Source of the DNA: Roseovarius sp.
GTDB lineage: Bacteria > Pseudomonadota > Alphaproteobacteria > Rhodobacterales > Rhodobacteraceae
Assembly (NCBI GenBank): GCA_023260815.1
Contig: JALQUE010000151.1
Location: 1-14,891, forward strand
Direction of reading: 5' to 3'
DNA: 14,891 bases
Shown: positions 7,118-14,369 of the stretch, piece by piece
Layout of the letters: each line of letters begins with the position of its first letter
How positions within the stretch are numbered: position 1 is the first letter of the stretch
Notes under the pieces: generated by a model
What the model was told of the DNA's origin: nothing
The model's input: the letters and a program-made list of their open reading frames with translations, nothing else
The model's database searches: none
Translations under genes and position numbers: made by a program

Positions 7118-7639
7118 ATGTTGCCGGGACTCACCTTGGTTCTAGGCGGGGCCGCTTCGGGCAAGTCCGCCTTCGCTGAAACGCTTGTTACACGCACCGG
7201 CCGTGGCCGGGTCTATCTGGCCACCGCGCAGGCCTTCGACGACGAGATGCGCGACAAGATCGACCGCCACCAGCGGATGCGCGGTGACGGCTGGCGCACG
7301 CTTGAGGCGCCTCTCGATCTGGGCCGCGCGCTGGCGACGATCAGCGGCGATCAAGCGGTGCTGCTGGATTGTGCGACCATGTGGCTGTCCAACCAGATGC
7401 TTGCCGAAAACGATCTGTCACAGGCCGAGGCCGAATTGATGGCCGGGCTGGCCCTGTGCAGCGCACCCGTTGTGATCGTCTCGAACGAGGTGGGTCTGTC
7501 GGTCGTGCCTGAAAACGCGCTGGCCCGGCGGTTCCGTCAGGCACAGGGCGAACTGAACCAGAAACTCGCCGCCAAGGCCGGGTTGGTGGTCAATGTCATC
7601 GCCGGGCTGCCGCAGGTACTCAAGGGTGATTTACCATGA
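7118..7639 (+). CDS. cobU: Adenosylcobinamide kinase / adenosylcobinamide-phosphate guanylyltransferase
   Basis: 173 residues, the normal size for CobU/CobP. The enzyme phosphorylates adenosylcobinamide and then transfers GMP to give adenosyl-GDP-cobinamide, the activated form used to attach the lower ligand of vitamin B12. It shows the P-loop GGAASGKS (10-17), YLATAQAFDDEM, His51 in DRHQRMR (the position that carries the GMP intermediate in the family), and SNEVGLSVVPENALARRFRQAQGELNQ near the C-terminus. I chose the ATG at 7118 because the homology begins right after it. An in-frame GTG at 7070 would add 16 unrelated residues over the rpoHII promoter. The ribosome site is weak (GGGG at 7104-7107, spacing 10). 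The stop overlaps the next gene by 4 bases (ATGA). Confidence 0.94.
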   Translation: MLPGLTLVLGGAASGKSAFAETLVTRTGRGRVYLATAQAFDDEMRDKIDRHQRMRGDGWRTLEAPLDLGRALATISGDQAVLLDCATMWLSNQMLAENDLSQAEAELMAGLALCSAPVVIVSNEVGLSVVPENALARRFRQAQGELNQKLAAKAGLVVNVIAGLPQVLKGDLP

Positions 7640-8208
7640 GCCGCGTGTTCTGGGTCCGACATGGACCGACCCATGCCCGCTCCATGGTCGGCTGGTCGGA
7701 CATTCCCGCCGACCTCAGCGATGCGGCGCAGATCAGCCGTCTGTCGGCGCATTTGCCCGAAGATGCGCTGGTGATATCGTCGGACCTGATCCGCGCCAGC
7801 GCCACGGCCGACGCCATCGCAGCCAACCGCACCCGACTGCCCCACGATCAGGACCTGCGCGAGATTCACTTCGGCGCATGGGAATTGCAGGCGTTCGATG
7901 CCATACCCGATCAGGATCATCTGCGTGCCTTCTGGGATCAGCCCGGCGACATCCGCCCCCCCGGCGGCGAAAGCTGGAACGAGGTCACCGCCCGCGTGAA
8001 CCGCGCCATGCAACGCCTGCTTGACGCCCATCCGGGACGCGACATCGTCGCCGTCGCGCATTTCGGCGCGATCCTGACGCAAGTGCAGCAAGCCCTCGGC
8101 GTCACCCCGTTCGAGGCGTTTGCCCACAAGATCGACAACCTGTCCGTAACCGAACTGCACCGGCAGGGCGCAGGCTGGCAGGCGCAGCGGATCAACCACC
8201 TGCTCTGA
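7636..8208 (+). CDS. cobC: Histidine phosphatase family protein, probable alpha-ribazole phosphatase
   Basis: 190 residues of the phosphoglycerate-mutase-like histidine phosphatase family. The RHG motif is at 8-10 (phospho-acceptor His9), followed by Arg53 in SSDLIRASATA, the acid residue Glu83 in LREIHFGAWE, and the second catalytic His142 in VAVAHFGAI. The family hydrolyses phosphate esters in the cytoplasm. CobC removes the phosphate from alpha-ribazole 5'-phosphate or adenosylcobalamin 5'-phosphate in nucleotide-loop assembly. The substrate is inferred mainly from context: the ATG overlaps the cobU stop by 4 bases, with AAGGG 9 bases upstream, so the two are co-translated. Without that neighbour I would call it only a histidine phosphatase. 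No other cobalamin genes are seen in this window. Confidence 0.85.
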   Translation: MSRVFWVRHGPTHARSMVGWSDIPADLSDAAQISRLSAHLPEDALVISSDLIRASATADAIAANRTRLPHDQDLREIHFGAWELQAFDAIPDQDHLRAFWDQPGDIRPPGGESWNEVTARVNRAMQRLLDAHPGRDIVAVAHFGAILTQVQQALGVTPFEAFAHKIDNLSVTELHRQGAGWQAQRINHLL

Positions 8209-8234
8209 CGCCCCGGCGCTTTGCAGGGTCCGCG

Positions 8235-8250
8235 TTAATCCTTCCGTAAC
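8235..8250 (+). promoter_or_regulatory. CtrA-like site upstream of comM (tentative)
   Basis: TTAA-TCCTTCC-GTAAC matches the alphaproteobacterial CtrA consensus TTAA-N7-TTAAC with one mismatch. It lies 50 bases before the comM ATG. The adjacent inverted repeat adds GTTAAC (8267-8272) and TTAAC (8278-8282), which resemble CtrA half-sites but with a 6-base rather than 7-base gap. In such a GC-rich region, three TTAA-type words within 50 bases are unusual. Confidence 0.35.
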
Positions 8251-8260
8251 CATGAGCAGG

Positions 8261-8288
8261 CTATCCGTTAACCCTGCTTAACGGATAG
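8261..8288 (+). promoter_or_regulatory. Perfect inverted repeat overlapping the comM ribosome-binding region
   Basis: CTATCCGTTAA (8261-8271) and TTAACGGATAG (8278-8288) are exact reverse complements of 11 bases with a CCCTGC loop. The right arm runs into the likely Shine-Dalgarno AGGA (8287-8290), which is 9 bases before the comM ATG. It may be an operator for a dimeric regulator, or an RNA hairpin that partly hides the ribosome site if the transcript starts upstream. There is no T run, so a terminator for the cobC-type gene is less likely. Confidence 0.6.
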
Positions 8289-8299
8289 GACGCCTCCCG

Positions 8300-9814
8300 A
8301 TGGTCACCCGCGCCTACACGGTCGCCTTCGAAGGGGTCGAAGCCCGAACCGTCGAAGTGCAATGCGCGATCACCCCGGGCATGCCGGCCTTTTCGCTTGT
8401 GGGCCTTCCCGACAAGGCCGTTTCCGAGGCACGTGACAGGGTGCGCACGGCACTCAGTTCCATGGCCATTGCCCTGCCCTCCAAGCGGATCACCATCAAC
8501 CTGTCGCCCGCCGACATGCCCAAGGAAGGCAGTCATTTCGACCTGCCGATCGCACTGGCCCTTCTTGCCGCGCTTGAGATCATTCCCGCCGATGCCGTCG
8601 AAGGCACATGTTCTTTGGGCGAATTGTCGCTGGACGGCTCTTTGATTCCGGTCATCGGCGCTCTGCCCGCCGCCATGGCCGCCGCACAGGAAGACCGCAC
8701 ATTGCTCTGCCCCAAGGCATCCGGCGCCGAGGCCGCCTGGGTCGGCGCGGCCCGTGTGATCGGCGCAAGCAGCCTGTCGGATGTGGTGCGGCATTACACC
8801 GGTCAGTCGCCGCTCTCACCTGCCGAACCCGGCGAGGTGATTGCGGATCTCTCGGGGCGCTGCCTGCGAGATGTGAAAGGTCAGGAACGGGCCAAACGCG
8901 CCATGGAAATCGCCGCCGCCGGACGGCATCACCTGATCATGGTGGGCACGCCCGGATCGGGCAAATCGATGCTGGCGGCGCGACTTCCGGGCATCCTCCC
9001 GCCGTTGACCCCGCCCGAGGCGCTTGAAACCTCGATGATCCATTCGCTTGCCGGTCTGCTGGACGAAGGCGGGATCAACCGCACCCGCCCCTTTCGCGAA
9101 CCGCATCACACCGCCTCCATGGCCGCCATCGTCGGCGGCGGGCGCCGTGCATCTCCCGGCGAAATCAGCCTTGCGCATAACGGGGTTCTCTTCATGGACG
9201 AATTCCCCGAATTCCCCCGGACCGTTCTGGAAACGCTCCGCCAGCCGATCGAAACCGGCACCGTCATGGTCGCGCGCGCCAACGCCCATGTGAAATATCC
9301 CTGTCGGTTCATGCTCGTGGCGGCGGCCAACCCGTGCAAATGTGGCTATCTGACCGATCCCGCCCGCGCCTGCAGCCGCGCGCCCGTCTGCGGCGAGGAT
9401 TACATGGGCCGCATCTCGGGGCCGCTGATGGACCGTTTCGATCTGCGCATCGAAGTGCCGCCCGTCGCCTTCACCGATCTTGACCTGCCAGCGTCAGGCG
9501 ACAGTTCCGCAACCGTCGCCGCGCGCGTTTCGGCGGCGCGCGATCTTCAGGCACAGCGCTTTGCCGACCACCCCGAGATGCACCTGAACGCCGATGCCGA
9601 AGGCGAGGTGCTGGACCGCGTCGCCGCCCCCGACGCAGACGGCCGCGCCTTGATCAACAGGGTGGCGGAACGATTCGGGCTGACAGCCCGCGGATATCAC
9701 CGTGTCCTTCGGGTGGCGCGCACCATCGCGGATTTGGCGGGGTCCGATGCCGTGCATCGCCCCCATGTGGCCGAAGCCGTCAGCTACCGGCTGTCTTCGG
9801 CAGCTGACAGCTGA
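8300..9814 (+). CDS. comM: YifB/ComM family AAA+ ATPase (Mg-chelatase-like)
   Basis: 504 residues, standard for the family. The N-terminal Lon-protease-like ChlI domain (1 to about 165) contains GMPAFSLVGLPDKAVSEARDRVR and the LSPAD segment near 68. The AAA+ core has Walker A GTPGSGKS (216-223), Walker B GVLFMDE (295-301), and a cysteine cluster (Cys346, 348, 358, 364) typical of ComM. A C-terminal Mg-chelatase helical domain includes LTARGYHRVLRVARTIADL. ComM is a hexameric DNA helicase that drives branch migration during integration of DNA taken up in natural transformation. In Rhodobacter capsulatus competence-type genes including comM serve uptake of gene-transfer-agent DNA under CtrA control, as I recall. 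AGGA lies 9 bases before the ATG. Its 3' end overlaps the convergent esterase gene by 35 bases. Confidence 0.95.
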   Translation: MVTRAYTVAFEGVEARTVEVQCAITPGMPAFSLVGLPDKAVSEARDRVRTALSSMAIALPSKRITINLSPADMPKEGSHFDLPIALALLAALEIIPADAVEGTCSLGELSLDGSLIPVIGALPAAMAAAQEDRTLLCPKASGAEAAWVGAARVIGASSLSDVVRHYTGQSPLSPAEPGEVIADLSGRCLRDVKGQERAKRAMEIAAAGRHHLIMVGTPGSGKSMLAARLPGILPPLTPPEALETSMIHSLAGLLDEGGINRTRPFREPHHTASMAAIVGGGRRASPGEISLAHNGVLFMDEFPEFPRTVLETLRQPIETGTVMVARANAHVKYPCRFMLVAAANPCKCGYLTDPARACSRAPVCGEDYMGRISGPLMDRFDLRIEVPPVAFTDLDLPASGDSSATVAARVSAARDLQAQRFADHPEMHLNADAEGEVLDRVAAPDADGRALINRVAERFGLTARGYHRVLRVARTIADLAGSDAVHRPHVAEAVSYRLSSAADS

Positions 9815-10685
9815 TCCAGTCTGCCAGCGCATCCAGCGTCGCACCGGCCTCGGGCAGCAGCGGGCAGAAGATCGGCCAGACATGCGGCACATCGTGCTCG
9901 ATCACCTCGGTCACATCGACCCCATCCTCACGCAACCGATCCGCCATGCGCCGCGTGTCGTCCAGCATAATCTCGGTATCGCCAACACATACCCAGACGG
10001 GCGGCGCACCGGTGAACCGGGCAAACAACGGCGATCCGCGTGGATCGCCGGGATTGGCGTCTCCCAGATACATCTTGGCCAGCTCCCCACTTCGGGCCGC
10101 CGGCAGCACGACGTCGGCTCTTGCGTTGGTTTGGATGCTGGCGCCGGAAAAGGTCAGGTCGGTCAACGGCGAAAAACAGAACACGGCCAACGGTTTGCGC
10201 AATCCGTGTTTCAAGATTTCCGCCAACATCGCCAACGCCAGACCACCCCCTGCGCTATCTCCACCCAAAATGACGGCGCGCTGTGCGCTCAGCGCGATAT
10301 ACGCGGCCAACGCATCCTCCAGCGCGGCGGGAAACCGGTGCTCGGGGGCCAGCCGGTACCCCGGCAGGCACGCTGGCAGGCCCGTGCGCTCGGACACTCG
10401 CGCCAACATGGAGCGGTGGGTGCGTCCCGATCCAAAGACATAAGCGCCGCCATGCAAATACATCAGCGCCGGGCCATCCTCTGCCGCTCCGGCCCCTCGC
10501 GCCCATGTCACCGGAACCCCATCCAGAACCGCCGACGAGAAATGACTTCCCTTTGGTGGCCAGAACAGCCATCGGGCGACCTGCTCGAACCTGTCCCGCA
10601 ACTCCCTCGGGTCTTCAACCCGCGCAAGAAACCGTTTCTCCCGAAGGCGCAAGGTCAGGTTGAGAATCGGACGGCGCAGGCTCAT
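9780..10685 (-). CDS. Alpha/beta hydrolase, hormone-sensitive-lipase type esterase
   Basis: 301 residues with the hallmarks of the HSL (family IV) carboxylesterases. The oxyanion motif HGGAY is at 78-82, the nucleophile elbow GDSAGG has Ser144, the acid Asp236 is in VCVGDTEIMLDD, and the catalytic His268 is in DVPHVWPIF. GYRLAPEHRFPAALED between them is a strong family signature. No signal peptide is visible, so it is probably cytoplasmic. The natural substrate is unknown; short-chain acyl esters are typical of the family. Its ATG overlaps the gshB stop by 4 bases (ATGA, 10685-10682), with GAGG about 10 bases upstream, so it is co-translated with glutathione synthetase. It is the last gene of the rsmI operon, and its 3' end overlaps comM tail to tail by 35 bases. 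Confidence 0.9.
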   Translation of the reverse strand: MSLRRPILNLTLRLREKRFLARVEDPRELRDRFEQVARWLFWPPKGSHFSSAVLDGVPVTWARGAGAAEDGPALMYLHGGAYVFGSGRTHRSMLARVSERTGLPACLPGYRLAPEHRFPAALEDALAAYIALSAQRAVILGGDSAGGGLALAMLAEILKHGLRKPLAVFCFSPLTDLTFSGASIQTNARADVVLPAARSGELAKMYLGDANPGDPRGSPLFARFTGAPPVWVCVGDTEIMLDDTRRMADRLREDGVDVTEVIEHDVPHVWPIFCPLLPEAGATLDALADWISCQLPKTAGS

Positions 10686-11617
10686 GCGCGCTTCGCCTCG
10701 ATCGCCTCCCAGATCATCGCAGCGACGTTGATCCCATCGAAACGCTCAAGCTCCTGAATGCCCGTAGGCGAGGTGACGTTGATTTCGGTCAGATAGGTCC
10801 CGATGACATCGATGCCGACAAAGACCTGGCCCTTTTCTTTCAGGATCGGGCCGATGGTTTCGCAGATTTCGATGTCCCGCGCCGTCAGTCCGATTTTCTC
10901 AGGCCGGCCACCGACATGCATGTTGGATCGCGTCTCACCCTGCGCTGGCACACGATTGATCGCACCAACCGGCGCACCATCGACAAGAATCACGCGTTTG
11001 TCCCCATGCTTGATCTCCGGCAGGTATTTCTGAACGATCAGTGGCTCCCGGCTGAACCCGGTGAACAATTCATGCAAGGAACTGAGGTTGCGGTCGGATT
11101 CAGCAAGATGAAAGACACCCGCCCCGCCATTGCCGTAAAGCGGTTTGAGGATGACATCGCCATGCCGTTCCTTGAACGCCCGGATCGTGGCCAGATCACG
11201 CGCGATCGCCGTCGGGGGCATCAATTGCGGAAAGTCCAACACCAGCAGCTTTTCGGGAAAATTGCGCACCCAGAACGGGTCGTTGACCACAAGCGTGCCC
11301 GGCATAACCCGCTGCAACAGATGCGTGGTGGTGATGTAATGCATGTCGAACGGCGGGTCCTGACGCAGCCAGACCACATCGAAATCCGAAAGATCGGCCT
11401 CATATTCCTGGCCAAGGCTGAAATGGTCACCCTTGACGCGCCTGACCTCCAGATCGCACCCCCGCGCCGTGACGCGCCCCTCGACATAGGCCAGGTGATC
11501 CGGCGTATAGTAAAACAGGCTGTGTCCGCGCGCCTGCGCCTCTTCGGCGATACGGAAGGTACTGTCGGCGTCGATATTGATCGGCGCGATCGGATCCATC
11601 TGAAAGGCGATCTTCAT
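10682..11617 (-). CDS. gshB: Glutathione synthetase
   Basis: 311 residues of the ATP-grasp glutathione synthetase. It joins gamma-glutamylcysteine and glycine using ATP, the second step of glutathione synthesis, in the cytoplasm. The N-terminus MKIAFQMDPIAPINIDADSTF is typical. The ATP-grasp part has LKPLYGNGGAGVF (157-169), DKRVILVDG, the RSNMHVGG loop (230-237) and the metal/substrate-binding EINVTSPTGIQEL (278-290). I chose the ATG at 11617 instead of an upstream in-frame codon at 11659: the homology starts exactly there and GGGAG lies 6 bases before it. It is separated from yraN by 60 bases that hold a small 5-bp hairpin (11640-11656), and it overlaps the esterase gene by 4 bases. Confidence 0.97.
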   Translation of the reverse strand: MKIAFQMDPIAPINIDADSTFRIAEEAQARGHSLFYYTPDHLAYVEGRVTARGCDLEVRRVKGDHFSLGQEYEADLSDFDVVWLRQDPPFDMHYITTTHLLQRVMPGTLVVNDPFWVRNFPEKLLVLDFPQLMPPTAIARDLATIRAFKERHGDVILKPLYGNGGAGVFHLAESDRNLSSLHELFTGFSREPLIVQKYLPEIKHGDKRVILVDGAPVGAINRVPAQGETRSNMHVGGRPEKIGLTARDIEICETIGPILKEKGQVFVGIDVIGTYLTEINVTSPTGIQELERFDGINVAAMIWEAIEAKRA

Positions 11618-11677
11618 TGGGCTCTCCCGGCGTGGCGTTGCCCACCCTAAATGGGCCAAGCCGCCGGCAAGCGCAAA

Positions 11678-12199
11678 TCAGAAATGGCCAAACGCGTTCT
11701 CGATGATATCCGCACGCCCCATGCCATCGACCACCGCAAGGTCGAACCGTACCTGTGCCAACTGGCCCTCAGGCACCAGACCCAGATACTCCGCAGCGGC
11801 GGCGTGAATGCGCCGCATCTGCGCCGGGCGCAGCCGCTGTATCGCCTCTTGCGTGCTGCGCGCCGCCTTGACCTCGCAGAACACGATCTCGGGTCCGTCG
11901 CGCAGGATCAGGTCGATCTCCCCACCAAGGCCACGCCAGCGCGTCTCCAGCAAATCGATCCCCCTGCGGTCATAGGCCAACGCCACGATCTTTTCAGCCG
12001 CAGCACCCGCCAGCCAAGACCGAAGCCCACGATTCTGCCGCGCACCCACCGCATGACACGTGTCATCGGCCCTTCTGACATAACGGGCATCGCCGCCAAC
12101 CGCCGCCAACGGCCTCGATTTATCGCGCTCTCGTGCCGCCGCATATGCAAACAAATCCGGTTCAACCAGATCCTGCCTCTCGAGAAGATCGCCCGTCAT
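11678..12199 (-). CDS. yraN: YraN family protein (UPF0102) with N-terminal extension
   Basis: 173 residues. From about residue 58 onward it is a YraN/UPF0102 protein with a restriction-endonuclease-like core. It shows AGAAAEKIVALAYDRRG, then GGEIDLILRDG with Glu94 and Asp96, then CEVKAAR with Glu109 and Lys111, which together resemble a PD-(D/E)xK nuclease site. The cellular role of the family is not established. The first roughly 55 residues are not part of the family I know, whose members are usually about 115-130 residues long. The start is nevertheless well supported: AAGGA (12209-12213) lies 9 bases before the ATG, and the ATG overlaps the rsmI stop as ATGA. A GTG at 12049 would give a family-length protein but has no clear ribosome site. 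The rsmI-yraN neighbourhood is conserved in proteobacteria. Confidence 0.85.
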   Translation of the reverse strand: MTGDLLERQDLVEPDLFAYAAARERDKSRPLAAVGGDARYVRRADDTCHAVGARQNRGLRSWLAGAAAEKIVALAYDRRGIDLLETRWRGLGGEIDLILRDGPEIVFCEVKAARSTQEAIQRLRPAQMRRIHAAAAEYLGLVPEGQLAQVRFDLAVVDGMGRADIIENAFGHF

Positions 12200-13074
12200 A
12201 CCGCACCATCCTTTTGCTGCCGGTCCAGTTCCAACGCCCGCTGATAGACCTGCCGCCGCTTCAGCCCCAGTTCCGCTGCAACCATATCCGCCGCATCACG
12301 CACCGAATGCTCCTCCAGTACCGCCTTCAGACGATCTTCTAAATCACATTCCCGAATTTTCGGTAAACGCCCACGATCCACCAAAACCACGATCTCGCCT
12401 TTCAGGGCCCGTTCCGAGCAGACCGTCGCAAGCTCGTCCAAAGTGCCGCGCAGCACCTCCTCGAATTTCTTGGTCAATTCCCGACAGACGGCGGCCTGTC
12501 TTTCGCCTCCAAGCACCATGGCGGCGTCGCGCAGCATCGCCGCGACACGCTTGGGCGATTCGTAGAACACCAGCGTGCCCGGCACATCAGACAGCGCCTC
12601 GAGCGCGGATTTTCGCTTGCCCGATGCATTCGGCAGGAAGCCCGCGAAAAAGAAATGATCGGTCGGCAGGCCCGCCACCGTCAGCGCCGTGATCACCGCC
12701 GACGGCCCCGGCGCCGAGATCAGGGCAAACCCTTCCTCCACCGCCGCGCGCGCCAGGTCAAATCCCGGATCAGCCACCATCGGCGTCCCCGCCTCCGAGG
12801 CATAGACAACCGATTTGCCTTCCTCGATCGCGCGCAACAGGCGTGGGCGCACCCGTTCCCCGTTGTGATCGTGATAGGCCACCAGCGGCCTGTCCGCCAA
12901 TGCGATACCGTGAATATCCAACAGCTTTCGCAAGCTGCGCGTATCCTCGGCGGCGATCACATCTGCCGAGGCTAGGATATCCAGCGTCCGCAAGGTGATG
13001 TCGCGTGCCGTTCCGATCGGCGTCGCCACCAGATAGAGGCCCGGCGCAAGAGCCTGTTGTTTTGGATTCACCAC
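12196..13074 (-). CDS. rsmI: 16S rRNA (cytidine-1402 2'-O) methyltransferase
   Basis: 292 residues of the tetrapyrrole-methylase fold family. RsmI methylates the 2'-OH of C1402 in the decoding centre of 16S rRNA with S-adenosylmethionine. Recognised blocks are LVATPIGTARDITLRTLDIL (15-34), AAEDTRSLRKLL (41-52), SEAGTPMVADPG (93-104, usually SDAGTP, here Glu in place of Asp), SAPGPSAVITAL (120-131), FAGFLPN (143-149) and FYESPKR (170-176). The C-terminal KRRQVYQRAL is the family's small helix-turn-helix-like tail. The start is a GTG (13074-13072), followed by a second GTG codon. GAGG at 13086-13083 gives 8-base spacing, which favours the first. It heads the rsmI-yraN-gshB-esterase operon and is divergent from the LpoA-like lipoprotein gene, 86 bases away. 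Confidence 0.95.
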   Translation of the reverse strand: MVNPKQQALAPGLYLVATPIGTARDITLRTLDILASADVIAAEDTRSLRKLLDIHGIALADRPLVAYHDHNGERVRPRLLRAIEEGKSVVYASEAGTPMVADPGFDLARAAVEEGFALISAPGPSAVITALTVAGLPTDHFFFAGFLPNASGKRKSALEALSDVPGTLVFYESPKRVAAMLRDAAMVLGGERQAAVCRELTKKFEEVLRGTLDELATVCSERALKGEIVVLVDRGRLPKIRECDLEDRLKAVLEEHSVRDAADMVAAELGLKRRQVYQRALELDRQQKDGAV

Positions 13075-13096
13075 TGGACCCGCCTCGCATGACGTT

Positions 13097-13102
13097 TATT
13101 AT
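13097..13102 (+). promoter_or_regulatory. Possible -10 element for the LpoA-like gene
   Basis: TATTAT in the AT-rich core of the 86-base divergent gap matches the -10 consensus at 5 of 6 positions. It would place a start near 13109, about 50 bases before the ATG at 13161. The region 17 bases upstream (CTGGAC) is a poor -35, and the same AT-rich core could serve rsmI on the other strand (GATAAT). Weak evidence. Confidence 0.25.
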
Positions 13103-13160
13103 CGATCCCGAGACCGCATCGGGGTACGGCCCCACCGGAAATCAAGGAGTGACCGTAGCC

Positions 13161-14339
13161 ATGTTCGCCGTTTTGTCCCTCGCCCGCAAGCAAGCCGCAC
13201 GGATTGCCGCCCTTTTCGCCCTCCTTTGGCTGGCCGCCTGTCAGCCCGTCGCGACGACCACAGGCGGCGGACAGCCGATCAACCCGTCGGCGCCGGTGCC
13301 CGTGGCCCTGCTTCTGCCGCATGGGTCGGGTGTGCCGCAGGAACAGAAACTGGCCCGCGACATGGAAAACGCCGCCCGGTTGGCCGTCGCCGATCTTGGC
13401 GGGGTGCAGATCGATCTGCGCGTCTACGGCACGGCGGGGCAGGCCGCTCAGGCCCAGACCGCCGCCATGAACGCCGTGGCCGACGGGGCGAAGATCATCA
13501 TCGGTCCGCTGCATGCGGAATCCGCCAATGCGGTGGCGGTGGCCGTTGCGGGAAGCAATGTGAACGTGCTGACCTTCTCGAACAATCCCACCATAGCGGG
13601 GGGCAATCTGTTCGTTCTGGGCCAGACCTTCGACAACACCGCAGACCGGCTTGTGTCTTTCGCCACCCAACAGGGAAAGACGCGCATCATGTCGGTCTAT
13701 TCCGACAACCTCGCCGGACAGCTTGGCCGTCAGGCCATCGACAAGGCGATCGCGCGGCATGGCGCCACACAGGCGGGCAGCGTCGGCTATGAATTCTCGC
13801 AGCAGGGCGTGGTCTCGGCCGTTCCCCAGATTCGCATGGCCGCCTCGCAAAACGGTGCCGATGCGATCTTCCTCACCGCCAATACCGCCGGTGCGCTGCC
13901 GCTCTTTTCGCAGATGCTTCCCGAGGCAGGTCTCAGCCCCGACACCGTTCAATACATGGGACTCAGCCGGTGGGACACCCCGCCTCAGACGCTCGAGTTG
14001 CCGGGGGTTCAGGGCGGCTGGTTTGCCCTGCCCGATCCACAGCGCAGCGCCCAGTTCCACCAGCGTTTTGAAGCCGCCTATGGCGAACGCCCCCATGATC
14101 TGGCCGGGCTGTCCTATGACGGGATCGCAGCCGTGGGGGCGCTTGCCCAGACCGGCCAGCGTGATGCGCTGACGCGCGACGCCCTTACCCAAAGCGCCGG
14201 TTTTCAGGGCGTCAACGGGGTCTTCCGCTTTCGGCCCGACGGCACCAACGAGCGCGGCCTGGCCGTGGCCACCATCCGTGAAAATCAGGTTGTCGTAATT
14301 GACCCCGCGCCGCGCGGCTTTGGCGGGGCGGGTTTCTAG
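13161..14339 (+). CDS. LpoA/LppC-like penicillin-binding protein activator lipoprotein
   Basis: 392 residues. The N-terminus is a lipoprotein signal: basic residues, a hydrophobic stretch, and the lipobox LAAC with Cys27. It is followed by Gln, so outer-membrane sorting is expected. After a Pro/Gly-rich linker, the region from about 46 onward is a periplasmic-binding-protein type I fold. It begins VPVALLLPHGSG and continues with AARLAVADL, VYGTAG, KIIIGPLHAESANAVA and FSNNPTIAGGNLFVLGQ. This is the C-terminal module of LpoA (LppC family), which in E. coli stimulates PBP1a in peptidoglycan synthesis; the N-terminal TPR-like half of E. coli LpoA is absent. AAGGAG (13144-13149) is 11 bases before the chosen ATG, and upstream in-frame codons would bury the signal peptide. 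The divergent rsmI and nearby yraN match the enterobacterial lpoA locus. An amino-acid-binding protein is a less likely alternative. Confidence 0.86.
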   Translation: MFAVLSLARKQAARIAALFALLWLAACQPVATTTGGGQPINPSAPVPVALLLPHGSGVPQEQKLARDMENAARLAVADLGGVQIDLRVYGTAGQAAQAQTAAMNAVADGAKIIIGPLHAESANAVAVAVAGSNVNVLTFSNNPTIAGGNLFVLGQTFDNTADRLVSFATQQGKTRIMSVYSDNLAGQLGRQAIDKAIARHGATQAGSVGYEFSQQGVVSAVPQIRMAASQNGADAIFLTANTAGALPLFSQMLPEAGLSPDTVQYMGLSRWDTPPQTLELPGVQGGWFALPDPQRSAQFHQRFEAAYGERPHDLAGLSYDGIAAVGALAQTGQRDALTRDALTQSAGFQGVNGVFRFRPDGTNERGLAVATIRENQVVVIDPAPRGFGGAGF

Positions 14340-14369
14340 GGTCGGCCCAAGGCCACCCGAAAGGATGCA

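Noticed and set aside
8261..8288. The comM-proximal inverted repeat as an intrinsic terminator of the cobC-type gene
   Set aside because: No T run follows; the right arm leads straight into the comM ribosome site and start codon.
12053..12066. 14-base perfect palindrome ATGACACGTGTCAT
   Set aside because: It lies inside the yraN coding region, and about one palindrome of this length is expected by chance in 15 kb.
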